Of a DNA stretch of 64,000 nt, positions 1 through 10,665 are shown in pieces; position 1 is the first letter of the stretch, and every line of letters starts with the position of its first letter. The notes beneath the pieces were generated by a model. That model was not told the origin of the DNA. It did not search any database and saw only the letters and a program-made list of their open reading frames with translations. The stretch spans positions 21,104,796 to 21,168,795 of the forward strand of contig NC_135777.1 in assembly GCF_028453695.1 (NCBI RefSeq), given 5' to 3'. Source of the stretch: Augochlora pura. Lineage: Eukaryota; Arthropoda; Insecta; Hymenoptera; Halictidae. A program made the position numbers and the translations under genes.

Positions 1-355
1 ATCGGCGGCGCTCGTACGATCAGCGCGCGTCGCCGGCTAATCAAACTAGCCGCTGATAACGCGCGCCTTGTTCGCCGGTCCACGGTTTTCTGGCTGGGTG
101 GATTGTAAGGGAATCCTGCGCGCAGACACTTAACAAATATTTCTCTAAGATAACGTACGAGCTTTTTTACATTGAATATCTTAATCGAGTATTTGTCAGT
201 CGAATAATGTGATAATTAAGTAATCTGTTAATCTAGTTTGTTGTTTGTTGTAAATTATGCAGTGAGAAGATGATGTTGGGGATTTAAATGAACTTCATTT
301 TACGAATGTGTTGTCTATTTAAAATGATAAAATGTGGCATATTTAACAATTCTTT
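1..355. other. Non-coding edge segment, GC-rich then AT-rich
   Basis: The first ~120 bases are GC- and CpG-rich, followed by AT-rich DNA. No open frame, RNA gene or repeat unit is recognisable. The left boundary is the window edge, so a feature could continue outside. Confidence 0.5.
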
Positions 356-359
356 TAAA

Positions 360-613
360 ATTAAACATTGTTGCTATAAAAATGATTTTGAAGGGTGAAA
401 GAACAATATTAGTTGTGCCTGAGAGTCACCATTCGAGTGCAAAGTGTTAGAGTTCAGATTGAAAAAATTATTAAATAGTAAAACTATTGGTATGAATGAC
501 AAGAATCAATTTCTTAAGCATAAAAATGCACTTTGTTAAATAGAATGAAAATACTACGAGCCAGAAATTTTACTTCAGATTTACAGCTAAAATGTCGTCG
601 AGTGCAGCGTTAA
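360..613 (+). repeat. Rearranged TTAA-flanked MITE, family 1 (copy A)
   Basis: Positions about 455-609 match the interior and 3' end of the intact copies at 13133-13362 and 21117-21350, including the stretch around the (A)CTATTGG(C/T)ATGA motif. They finish with a diverged terminus followed by TTAA at 610-613. The 5' part (about 360-455) is present but inverted: it reads as the reverse complement of the family 5' end, GTGCCT(C)AGAGTC and then CGAGTGCAAAG. This is either an inverted 5' end or two truncated copies joined head to head. The element is non-coding. Its likely relation to piggyBac-type transposons is an inference from the TTAA flank and CCC/GGG termini of the intact copies. Confidence 0.7.
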
Positions 614-1500
614 CTCTCCGGTAACTTTCTTTCCACTTTAGGACAGCTCTCACCGAGACCACCAATATTTCGACTTTCCTCTCGCAGTAAGTAGCGACAA
701 GAATTCGGTTAATAAATCAGTCGAAGCACCGTCGGATAATTGTTTCTTAACCGAGCGGCTCGATAGCCGGTTCTCGGCCGTACCATTTAGGCCATTAGTA
801 GCCAAAGATTAGAGCGTGTACAACCGTTTCGCTCTTTCACCGAACAACCGAACGCAATTTGTTCAGCCGGTTAGGCAGAAACATTTTTCCAAGATCGCAA
901 TCAGCCCGGCCAGCGAACGTTGCATACGCGCGTGCGCGTATCGTTCCTCGTGCAGCCGCCGGTTTCGTTAATTTCCAGCGAACCGCAAAGTGTCGCTCTC
1001 GGGTAACGTCGTCGTCCCCCCCTCTCCTCTTATTTCTCGACGGTCGCGACCGGCGCCCATTGTTCTCTCGCGCGGCAAACGAACGAGCCGCACCGCTGTA
1101 AATACGGGTAAGCTCCGGCGGGCAGAGAGACATGCGAGTGCAGAAATCACGATCGATCTATCGCCGCGGCTTATCGGGCCCCGTTATCGGGACTCTAATT
1201 GCGGCTTGCGCAAGATTACCCGCGAGCCGCTTGTTAACTAATGTCACACGGAATACCTGGGCATAATAAAGGCCACCGGTATAAATCATGGCGAGCGATT
1301 TTACCCTCGCGAGTCCGCTCCCCCCTTTACGCCGCCTCACCCCAGGAACCCGATCAGTTGCCGGTGACGTTTCGATACTCCATTTATCCGAGTCGACAAA
1401 TCAAGGAGATCGGCTAATTGTCCGACGTTTCCTCGTCGCGTTGCGCGATATTTTGCAACTGCATTTCTTTAATGCCTTTGCACACTGTAACAACGAACTC
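614..1500. other. GC-rich non-coding block
   Basis: A CpG-rich block in which both strands and several frames are open at once, as expected from composition alone. None of the 60-98 codon frames has a recognisable motif. I see no repeat or RNA gene. Confidence 0.45.
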
Positions 1501-2140
1501 GTGACGAACATTTAAATTATTACGATATATATATATATTTTATTTATTATTTTATGGTTTCAGAATTTTACCGTAATTGAAGACATAAAAGTGAACGTTT
1601 CCTGTGCTTTTATTTGGTGGGTATAGAGCATCGCTTCCGTCGGAATTTATGCACGTGGTACAGTGAAACGTCGGTAAATACAATGTTCTCAGTTAATTTG
1701 AAATTAATTTCGATGAAAGTTGTCGCATTCCCTGCTTTGTGTATTGCAATTTGTATTATTTCTCTGCGACTGTGTTTGTGCCTGTTGGTAATATCTATGC
1801 GTGTGTTGTAATGTGCACGCGTGTCTGTTCAAGATATAATAGACAATGCGAAATAAATACGGATCAATGAAAATGTTGCGGCAAATTCGAAAGACTTCGG
1901 TATTTTCGATTTATTGGAATTATCGAGAAATGTAAAGTAACTAACTAAAGCTAACCGATTGAATTAAAAAATTTTAGAGATATCGATGTTATAAAGGAAC
2001 AAATGAAAATGTAAAATAAAAATCGACAATGCGACAAACGAGTTTCGCGCGACAGTCGGAAACAAAATTCTCCGTAAGGTGGATCCGTCGTATTAGAAAC
2101 CTTCGTCCTGGATTCTCGAGCGCGGCACTCGGGGCTAACA
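1501..2140. other. AT-rich non-coding block with (AT)n
   Basis: AT-rich sequence starting with a short (AT)n run at about 1525-1538. It contains no long frame and no family repeat that I recognise. Confidence 0.5.
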
Positions 2141-2530
2141 GAAATGGATCGCGCGGTATATAAAATCGCGAATAACTCTGTCAACCGGGATATAGAAATC
2201 TTTCCTCACGGCGGGGAGCGCGCTTTATCCGGCAAAAACAGAGAGGACCGAATATATAGCTGCGACTCCGACGGTCGTGTGTACTCTGCCATTCGGCGCG
2301 CAGTAGATCATCCCCCCGGAGATCAGCCCTTAGACAGTTAACTTGTTAAAAGCTGGCTGCTTCCGCGAGTCGACGCGACGTCAGCTCAGGAAATCCTGCG
2401 TCAAGAGCGACAAAAAACCAGAAGCGCTCTCCTAACGATCCCTAGGCGTTCGAATGATCGCGGGTTCGAACACACACGTAACCCAGTTCCGCTGTCCCCG
2501 CTTCTCTATCCTCTCGCTCGTTCTTCGTCT
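2141..2530. other. GC-rich non-coding block
   Basis: A GC-rich stretch leading into the CT minisatellite. It contains a TATATAAAA string near 2157-2165 that resembles a TATA box, but no gene downstream supports it as a promoter. Nothing else is recognised. Confidence 0.4.
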
Positions 2531-2727
2531 GTCACTCTCACGCTCTTTGCTTTCGTCTCTCATACACTCTTTGCTTTCCTCTCTCTCTCTCACACTCTTT
2601 GCTTTCCTCTCTCTCTCACACTCTTTGCTTTTCTCTCTCTCCCTTATACTCTTTGCTTTCCTCTCTCGCTCTCTCACACTCTTTGCTTACCTCTCTCTCC
2701 CTCTCCCCCCCTCTCTCTCTCTCACTC

Positions 2728-2765
<38 letters not shown>

Positions 2766-2905
2766 ACTCTTTGCTTTTCTCTCGCCCTCACACTCTTTGC
2801 TTTTCTCTCTCTCTCTTATACTCTTTGCTTTCCTCTCTCGCTCTCTCTCTCTCTCTCTCTCGCTCGCTAGCTTTCTCGCTCTCTGTCTGCTTTTCTCTCG
2901 GCTCG
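2531..2905. repeat. CT-rich minisatellite built on CTCTTTGCTT
   Basis: The decamer CTCTTTGCTT (or a close variant) recurs nine times, starting at 2543, 2567, 2595, 2621, 2649, 2679, 2767, 2793 and 2821. Spacing is 24-30 bp except for one 88-bp gap filled by a pure (CT)n run. The strand is strongly pyrimidine-biased. The repeat holds several frames open on both strands (for example 2454-2870), so those frames are artefacts. Variable (CT)n lengths between fixed decamers suggest replication slippage superimposed on unit duplication. Confidence 0.92.
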
Positions 2906-3534
2906 TTCTCGGCTCTATTATCCCCCGGTAAAAACCGAGAGAACCGGTCGCCCCGGAGGTTTTAGTAGTAACCGCAAGAGACGAACGCTCGCCGCGGACG
3001 GGAAATTGCGAATAAATATAAAAACTATTTATCATATGGTCGGCTGTACCACCGGGGGGCGTTATACTTTTCGCCGGGGACCATTAGCCACCAAGGTCAC
3101 GGGAGCTGCACAGCCTCGATAGGGGAGAACGGCGAGTGTCTTACGTCGTTTGGTCACGGAACTGGATAACGGCCGAACGGTGATAGAGAGAGAAAGAAAG
3201 AGAGAGAGAGAGAGTAAAAGAGAGAGATAAGATCACTTCCGCTCGGTGAAAGCGTATGCGAATAAGGGAGCAAGGCGATGGCCAGGGTGGATTCGCTGAT
3301 GGCTGTCTGGGTTCCGTTTGAATTTGTTCGAACGGAGACACAGGTACTTATCGCTCTCAATATTTGTGCTGGATAATACTCATATGTTTATCCTGACCAA
3401 ATATTTATTTTCAATATTCAGGTTTGGAAAGGGCACCGCGAAAGACGTCGCGCCGTACAGATTTAGCTGTCGATAGTCTAGAGTCTACTTTTTAGGAGGT
3501 TGGTATCTTGATCTGTAAATTATATATTGTGTGA
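2906..3534. other. Non-coding DNA with a GA microsatellite
   Basis: GC-rich to mixed sequence. A purine microsatellite of GAGA/GAAA type runs from about 3184 to 3228. No gene is recognised. Confidence 0.55.
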
Positions 3535-3637
3535 CGAAATATTATTATTTACTATTATTGTGATAATATTAATTTCGACTATTAATATGATAATATTAAT
3601 TTGTACTATTAATATGATAATATTAATTTGTACTATT
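3535..3637. repeat. AT-rich ACTATTAATATGATAATATT tandem motif
   Basis: Short units such as TACTATTAATATGATAATAT recur about every 28-30 bases here. Related TATTAC trinucleotide-like repeats continue in the loop of the inverted repeat that follows. Confidence 0.7.
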
Positions 3638-3799
3638 AATTCAATTTGATTTCAATTTAGAAGAAATTAATATTACTATTATACTATTACTATTATTACT
3701 ATTACTATTATTACTATTAATAGATATCAGATATTACTATTAATTTCTACTATTAATATAATAATATTAATTTCTTCTAAATCGAAATCAGATTGAATT
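3638..3799. repeat. 38-bp near-perfect inverted repeat with AT-rich spacer
   Basis: The left arm (3638-3675) and right arm (3762-3799) are reverse complements at about 36 of 38 positions. The arm contains GATTTCAATTTAGAAGAAAT on the left and the matching complement on the right. The 86-bp spacer is made of TATTAC/TACTAT-type repeats. A transcript could fold into a long hairpin, and supercoiled DNA could extrude a cruciform. I see no clear target-site duplication outside the arms, so a MITE origin is not demonstrated. Confidence 0.85.
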
Positions 3800-4846
3800 C
3801 TGAATTTTAAAACGACCAAATTTGTCTGTACATGTACAAATGAAGACTAAAATATCAAGTTTTCAGTATCGAAAAAGAAAATCGTTTTTCCATTGAATTT
3901 TCGCTTTCTCTAAATTTTGAAAATAACAATAGTATTTTAATTATTAATATTTCACTTTTGAGGTTAAATACAGAATAAAATTGACTGAAGTGCAAGAGTT
4001 CAGAAATTAATATTCACTCTGCAATTGATTTTTAACGCAACGAAATATTGAAAACATTGTTAATAGCAGTCAATGCAAGCACGCAGACAATCAAGCAATA
4101 CGTGCGATGCATTTGCGAGTATTATATTTTCGCAGTCACTCGAGATGTACGGTATCACAGCACCGGCAAGTCTCGTTCGAATAAATCCACCGATTCGGCG
4201 CCGATCTAATGAAATTTTTGATATTTTTCTTTCAGCCCGTTTCCCCGCGATTATTTGTACATTTTAAACGCTCGAACATTTTCGAAACGCGGTGTTATTG
4301 ATCTTTTTTTTTTTTTATATATGTTACCACCGGTTGCCGGGAAAACATCAAACAGAGGAACCACGGGACGCGTCGACTTTTCTTATTGGCCGGCGCGGGG
4401 CCCGTGTTGGCGCGATTAATACGACAAAACTTCGACAGCGCGAAAAATCAAACAATTGGATGAACCCGCGCGGGAAACGCGATATATTAATGGACGGATT
4501 TTATTAAAACGCTCTCGTGTAAATCGGTGTTAAAACAGCCGCGCGGAGACAAATTGTAAACGCCGGAACAACGTAAATGCGTGTAAACGTGAAAGAAAAA
4601 TTATTATCTTTCGCTTCCATTTTCAAAAATAGCGAGAATTTTTGTAGCTCGACATTCGTTAACGCCGCTCGACTGATTTCAGAAATACGGAAAACAGTGT
4701 AACTTTCATTCAATACCGAAATTACTATTGAAATTGTAAAGACCTTTTCAGAAGAAATGACAGCGTAAAATACGTAATTATAGTATTATTAACATACATT
4801 AAAGCAAAAACGATGAAAAATCTATTGTAATTCAGTCTTCTCATTT
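3800..4846. other. AT-rich then GC-rich non-coding DNA
   Basis: AT-rich to about 4060, moderately GC-rich from about 4070 to 4560, then AT-rich again. A poly-T run lies near 4302-4316. No open frame has a recognisable domain. Confidence 0.45.
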
Positions 4847-5010
4847 TTAACACTTTATCGACCGGTAGTAGCTAATAATTTATTATCTATTATTGAGATA
4901 AATATATTAAATTGTACTACCGCAAGCTTCGATATTATTATATAACTTTTAAAATATTAAATATCTCTTGCTATTAATAAAATAAATCAAATTAAAATAG
5001 AAACGAAAAT
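4847..5010 (+). repeat. Dispersed repeat, family 3 (TTAACACTTT start)
   Basis: The segment begins TTAACACTTTATCGACCGGT and continues AT-rich. It aligns with 40967-41080: both carry CGACCG(G/A)TA followed by CGCAAGCT/CGAGCTCC, then TATTATTATATAA and a diverged AT tail. A similar opening, TTAACACTTTGCCGACAGGT, is at 49437. The right end is not clear. A transposon origin is likely but unproven. Confidence 0.5.
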
Positions 5011-6540
5011 TGAGCATTAAAATTTAGCTTTCGCTAGGTTTAGCGTTAAATTCGTCGCGTAAACAACGATTTATCTAATTACACAAAAATTTATTATAAT
5101 GAATAATTCGCGGTACGAATTATATTGCACTGTAAATATATCTTAAACGCTAATATATATATATATATATATTTATTAAGAGTAAAATACGATTACTAAT
5201 TACAAGATTACAGGTACAATGAACGAGAGCCGGAGCAACACTTACGATTTAACAACAATTTGTATTCGATTATGCTCATCAAGCCGGAGCCGAGGCATCA
5301 TCGACAACGGGGGAAATTCGAGGCGATTATCTCTAGCACATTGGGGGATCGAAAAGCAACATTTCCGTCGATTGCCGAAATTCAATGTAGTACCGCCCGG
5401 GCGCAACAATGGTAACGTCGATAACATTCACGGCGCCGCGGTCGGGAGGTTGCTCTTCCATCAGCAGTCGGATCCGCGGCAGCGACGCGCGTAGAGACGA
5501 CCGGGGACGGGAGGGGGTTGCAGCAGTTCGGCCGGGATAGGAGCAAAAAAGGAAGGGTTATTTGCTACGTGTCGGTGGAACGTAGCCGCGCGCGCGCGCG
5601 GGCGATATTAAACCCACATGATTTACAAGCGTGAAATTTGATTCGCTGGCGAGGAAACAACAGGCAATAATCAATTTCGCCGTGCAACAAAAGATACGGC
5701 GTTTCATTATAAATTATTGGCAGCCCCGTAACCCAAGGCGGACACACAAGCCGGTGCGCGCCGAGGCTGAAAACCGGCGTCCTCCTCCACCGCCCGGACC
5801 GAACCATGAATTGTGATATTCGCGATGAAAGGTGCGCGGCCCTCCCGAGCGAGCGCGCGCGCCCGAAACACGTTCCGCCTCGATTCCGCTTTGTGTTCGT
5901 CGCGTCGCGCGAGACTTTTCAGCTCCTGGGATCGAACGCGAACTTTCCTTCTAAATGATTCAAAATTCCCCGGCCGGCCCGGGAGCGACGGGTTGGGTTC
6001 CCGGGTCCCGTCGCTGTGATTTTCATCCCATCGAAATTGGAAAAATGGTCGGAGGTCAAAAATTTGTCCGTACCCACGGCGATGTAACGCGGCGGCGTGC
6101 CGTTTTAATTGAAATTGTCGTTTAAAATACATACCGGCGTGCATGCAAATTGCAGCCGGGCTCGGTTTTGCCCGCCCTTTGCCGTCCAACCAACCCACAT
6201 GCAATATTCGGTTGCCGGAAAAAATTCCCTTTAATTCGCCTACACGGGAAAAAAATGGCTCTTACCTGTCCGTCGATCGACAAGTTCGAACCGCGTTTGT
6301 TGATTTTTTTTCTTTTTTTTTTTTCGTCGAACGACCCGGTGATTACGAGTGAACGGTGTTGGACTCTCTTTATGATGCGGCGAGGGTAATAATGGGCGAA
6401 GACTTGGGAGAAAAATGCGGTGGAATATTTGTGAGAAGAATTCGGTGGAATGTTTATTAGAAAATTTGAGTGGAATATTTATGAGAGAAATGAGTGAATT
6501 TGATTGAAAACTTATTCAATGTAATGTATTAACATATTTT
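5011..6540. other. Non-coding DNA: (TA)n then a large GC-rich block
   Basis: A (TA)n run spans about 5152-5172. From about 5220 to 6390 the sequence is GC- and CpG-rich with overlapping open frames on both strands (5219-5494, 5565-6204 and others) that share no recognised domain. It contains a (CG)n run near 5587-5602 and GGCCGGCCCGGG-like palindromic patches near 5965-6005. It then returns to AT-rich sequence. Confidence 0.45.
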
Positions 6541-7330
6541 AAAAAAAGACGCACGTGGATGCAACTTAAAATTTTTTCCAAAAATTCTCTCTGGTTTGAG
6601 GCCACTCATGGTGGGGGAAAGGGTAGGGTTCCGCGACTTGTAAAAATATTCCCTTCAATTCTTTTTTAATTTATTGTACCGCGTTAAAAAAATAGACACT
6701 TTTAGCTTTAATTTAAGCTAATTTACATTGAAAAAGACTCACGTGGGCATATCTTAAAATTTTATCGAAATATACCTTTTATTTGGGGTCATTCATGGTG
6801 GGGGAAGGGTTGGGTTCTGCGATTTGTGTAAATGTTCCCTACGATTATTTTTTAATTTATTGTACATCGTTGAAAAGTGGACACTATTAGCTTTAATTTA
6901 AGCTAATTTACATTGAAAAAGATTCACGCGGACGTATTTTAAAATTTCATAAAAATCCCTCTATTTTGGGGCTACTCATAGTGGGGGAAAGGGTACGGTT
7001 GCGCGACTTGTAAAAATGTTCCCTTCGATTCTTTTTTAATTTATTATACATCGTTAAAAAGTAGACACTTTTAGCTTTAATATAAACTGTTTTACATTGA
7101 AAAAGATTCACGTTGACACAACCTAAAATTTTATCGAAAAACCCCTCTATCTTGGGGCTACTCATAGGGAAGAGAATTTTATTTTTAATTTATTTATAAT
7201 TTATATTTAGAATTTATTTTTAATTTATAGTACATCGTTGAAAAATAGACACTTTTGCCTTCAATTTAATCTACATTAAATAAAAAAAGATTCCCGTCGA
7301 CACATTTTAAAATTGTATCGAAGAACCGCG
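6541..7330 (+). repeat. Tandem satellite, ~185-bp period, four to five units
   Basis: The motif AAAAAGA(C/T)TCACG and its neighbours recur with GAC/GAT at 6548, 6736, 6921, 7105 and 7289, a period of 184-188 bp. Each unit carries TTTGGGGCTACTCAT followed by GTGGGGGAAAGGGT, then CGACTTGTAAAAAT, TTTTTAATTTATT and TTTTAGCTTTAATTTAA, in constant order. The last unit is degenerate and has an AT-rich insertion. The period is close to nucleosome-repeat length. The minus-strand frame 6947-7165 spans part of two units and repeats the same peptide at its ends, so it is not a gene. Confidence 0.93.
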
Positions 7331-8950
7331 AGCCCGAAGCCCGCATCTACGTCACCATAGTAAACTACAATCATCGTCACGCGATCAGGATCCATGGAAG
7401 CAAAATATTTACCGAGTCATCCGACGGACAGTGAGCACAGTGGAAACAGGACACGGTTCAACGGCGGTGAGATGCGGACGGGGCGATGATCGAGGTATCA
7501 CAATGTAACGGAATGACTTCTAAATCGAGTGAACCGCTAATTCTGTGCTCTCGACGCGCGGCATGAACAGGCACGCTGCGGAATGAGTCGGCGCATTAAA
7601 CATCCCTCTCTTCCTCTCTCTCTCTCTCTCTCTGTACCTCACTCTCTCTCTCGTCTCTCTTCGAGTGTCTTTCTCGGTCTCAATGAACGGTTGACGATTT
7701 TCAACAGCGCAACGGGGCACCGAGTGTCAGAATCACTTTCTACCAATCACCGTTCCCGGCGACGTGCAGTGGAAGTGCTGACCGAGCGCTCGATACGATG
7801 AATGCGATCACTGTTGTTCCCGTGGGTCCCCCCTCGACTCTCTCGCCACCCCTCGACTCCCCTCCCCACCCTCGACTCCGTCTCACCGTTCACCCGGCGT
7901 GTTCATTCGGAGAACTGCAATTTCGCGTTCGACAAACCTCAAACCTGACACCGGAACGTATCCAACGATTGAAAGGGATAATCAAAGAGAGCGACGCGGA
8001 TATTTTTCGCTGGCCGGTGCGGTGGCGTCTGCCGGGGGTATATCCAGCCTTGACCCGGTCTCTGCTTCCCGAGGATTTTCTCCTCTTTCCTTGTTCCGCG
8101 AACCGGGGACAGCGTCGGCGAAAGCGAGAAGAAGAACAGAAAGCGGGCGGCGACGACGGAGGCGGGTCTCTCTTCCCAGGGTGAATTGGGTCGAACGGAA
8201 ATCAGATTACTCCGGTGCCGAGCGGAAAGCGTCGAGATTCCTCGAGCACGCGCTTTTGTCGCGCGACGACTGTTCCGGTGAATGAAACTCGTTTAAAGTT
8301 TCATTTTCGGCGGCGGCGGCGGGCGCGCACGGTGGTTTGAAATTCTGATGTTATTAACTTGGAAAGTTAATAGCGCGCGCGCGCGCACGCCAGGGCACGA
8401 GCGCGCAAGAGAGAGAGAGAGCATGAACGCACACTCCAATTCACCGGCAACAGGATGATTATCGGATGTGAAGGAAAGTTGATGAAACATTACGAAATTC
8501 GTTCGAACCTGCCGGCTCGCGCTGTTAATATTGCACAACGACCGCGTAAGCTTGATAGATTAACGCGCACACCGGCCGGACATCTAAGCTCTACGGCTTC
8601 CTGAAAAATAATTACTTTTTTAAGAGCCGCTGTTCGTTCGGTCTTTTTTTTATCTGCGGACGCTGTGTCGATGGTCTCGCGTGCCTTCCGGCTCGATTAC
8701 GTTTGTGCTCGTTTTTCCTTATGTTTGTTAGCCTGTTTTCCATGCGAAGGTTTGGACGATGGACTGTTTTCTAAATTGTACTATAGTCAGAGCTTGTAAC
8801 AATTCTATGCTTTATTTAGTCATTTTTCAGAATATATTCTTTTTAGATTTTTTTATCGTTTTTAATGTAATAGTGATTTATTTTACTTAATTAAAATGAC
8901 CCGGCAATAATGTTTGATCGATTTCTTTTTTAATATATCGTTGTTACTCC
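7331..8950. other. GC-rich non-coding block with CT, GA and CG runs
   Basis: A GC-rich block to about 8700, then AT-rich. A (CT)n microsatellite lies at about 7604-7661, a (CG)n run at about 8373-8386, followed by a short GA run near 8407-8421. Two overlapping 128-codon frames (7798-8184 and 7899-8285) occur on the same strand in different phases. Neither has a recognisable domain and both follow from high GC content. Confidence 0.45.
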
Positions 8951-9125
8951 ATTACATTATTTTATTGCATTACGTATTATTTTATTGCGTTACTCATTGT
9001 TTTATTGCATTACGCATTATTTTATTGCATTACTCATTGTTCTATTACATTACGCATTGTTTTATTGCATTACGGTGTCTTATTGCATTACGCATTATTT
9101 TATTCCATTACACATTATTTTACAC
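8951..9125 (+). repeat. 20-bp minisatellite (ATTACGCATTATTTTATTGC)
   Basis: Units start at 8951, 8969, 8989, 9009, 9029, 9049, 9069, 9087 and 9107, so the period is 20 bp with two 2-bp contractions. Variation is confined mainly to ACGC/ACTC and ATTAT/ATTGT positions. The unit has no stop codon in some frames, which explains the 106- and 73-codon frames over it. Confidence 0.93.
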
Positions 9126-9574
9126 AATCATCCTAAACACTTTCATAATACTTTTCCTATCGTTTATAAGACAAAGAAAATTATTCAAGCAAAATATTCA
9201 ATATAATTTCAAGAATCGCACCGTGTACACATAATAGCATAGATTTAGGTATTTTATCTCGTTTCCGTTTCAGCGTAATCGATAATTAAGAGAGCCATGC
9301 TCGGCACAGCTTCCGTTCCCAGATCCGTTTATAAAAATACATTCTCGCATAAATATCGCCGATCGCGACCCACTTAACGCTCATGAAATAACTACATATT
9401 TTCTGATCGAATATTAATCCACCGATAATTCCCTCGATAATTGATTAATTCGGAGTAAGGGGACATCTGCTCACTCGAACGGCGACACTGACGTGCCATT
9501 AAAAATTTCTATCGTCACGTCCCAAAATAATTTTCATACTGTCACGTTTCTGTATAATTCAAGGGAACTATTAA
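9126..9574. other. Non-coding DNA, mixed composition
   Basis: No gene, RNA or repeat unit is recognised between the 20-bp minisatellite and the TTAA element pair. Confidence 0.45.
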
Positions 9575-9958
9575 TTAACCCCTCGCGCTATAATGACGAG
9601 TCAGACTTGACATAATAGATTTCATGCATGATCTACTGAATAAGAATATTATTCATTTATTTGAAATCGAAACGAAATTTGAGTATTCTGATGTCGAAGT
9701 AAAGAAAGGAAATTGAATGAAGATGACAGAAGAAATAGGAATTGTTTAGAACCATTCGAGAAAGTATTAAGAACAAATAATTGCTAATTAACCCTTTGCG
9801 CTACTAAATGCGATTATTAATTGATTTCAAATCGAAAGGAAATTTAAGTTTATTGTTGTAAAAGTAAAGAAACGAAATTAAATAAAGACAATACAACAAA
9901 CAGGAATTATCTAGTCCTATCTAAAAAAAAAGTATTAAGAACAAAAATTGCTAATTAA
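9575..9958 (+). mobile_element. Tandem pair of TTAA elements, family 2
   Basis: Two related units sit head to tail and share a central TTAA (9788-9791). Outer TTAA copies are at 9575-9578 and 9955-9958. Unit 1 starts CCCCTCGCGCTATAATGACG and includes ACGAGTCAGAC. Unit 2 starts CCCTTTGCGCTAC. Both carry TTGAAATCGAAACGAAATTT or a close variant and end AAGTATTAAGAACAAA(T)AATTGCTAATTAA. The family is also represented, inverted, at 46317-46495. TTAA flanks with CCC starts fit piggyBac-type non-autonomous elements. The GGG 3' end is missing from these two units, so they look truncated internally. Confidence 0.72.
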
Positions 9959-10621
9959 CACAGCACGAAAGGAATCACAGCGCAGGGGGTTATCCCTTTG
10001 GTTTCGAGTACAAAGGTTCAAGCGCGATCATTAAACGTGCCGACGCTTTCAATTTCGCATTTCTACCAAAGCATTTGAAAAAAAAAGTCACGTAAAATAG
10101 AAACGCTGCGAGTTAAAAAGCACATTTCGAATTAAAACAGATTCGAGTGCAGAGATTTAAGTCCGCCGCCTCTGGCATCCACATTTTTAGCCGCGAAGCG
10201 TCTACAGTTTTCGGACCGAAAAGAGAAAAAAAGAAAGAGACGCGAATAAAAGCGAGCACCATCGGTCTACGATTCGCGTGCTTCGCAATCTCCGCTCCAC
10301 GCGCATTAACTTCCACGCCCAAAATCTCTCGCGTCGATTCCATTTTTTTCTCCCCCGCGGAAAAAACCAAGAAAAACAAAGTCCATTAAACTCGGCAAAA
10401 CAAAAGCCATCGCGCGGCCGCCGGTGCACTTTCCCCGTGGTGAAAAAAGAGAAAAAATATAAAAGAAGAGAAAAACAGAAGAGGGACCGGGTAAAATCGC
10501 AAATTCGATCGGCCAGGAAGTTTCATCTTCCGGCTGCTCTCGCTCGTCCGATTCCTCGAGAGCAATCTCGGCTATCAGCGCGCGCGCGCGCGCGGCCGAA
10601 AACGAGGCGATAGGTAGAAAT
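9959..10621. other. Non-coding DNA, GC-rich from ~10140
   Basis: Several overlapping frames (10113-10429) arise in purine-rich GC DNA on both strands, with no recognisable domain. A (CG)n run is at about 10579-10594. Confidence 0.45.
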
Positions 10622-10665
10622 AAAAAAAAAAGGGGGGGGGGGGGGGGGGGGAAGGGGGGGGGGGG
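10622..10665 (+). repeat. Poly-A / poly-G tract
   Basis: A run of 10 A (10622-10631) is followed directly by 20 G (10632-10651), AA, and 12 G (10654-10665). It can form a G-quadruplex on the plus strand. The exact length is the part of this region most exposed to assembly error. Confidence 0.95.

Noticed and set aside
2461..2485. GGGTTCGAACACAC, another B-box-like string
   Set aside because: No upstream cloverleaf; it lies next to the CT minisatellite.
5707..6204. 165-codon minus frame with scattered Cys/His, considered as a zinc finger
   Set aside because: Cys and His residues are not in C2H2 spacing, and an opposing frame covers the same DNA.
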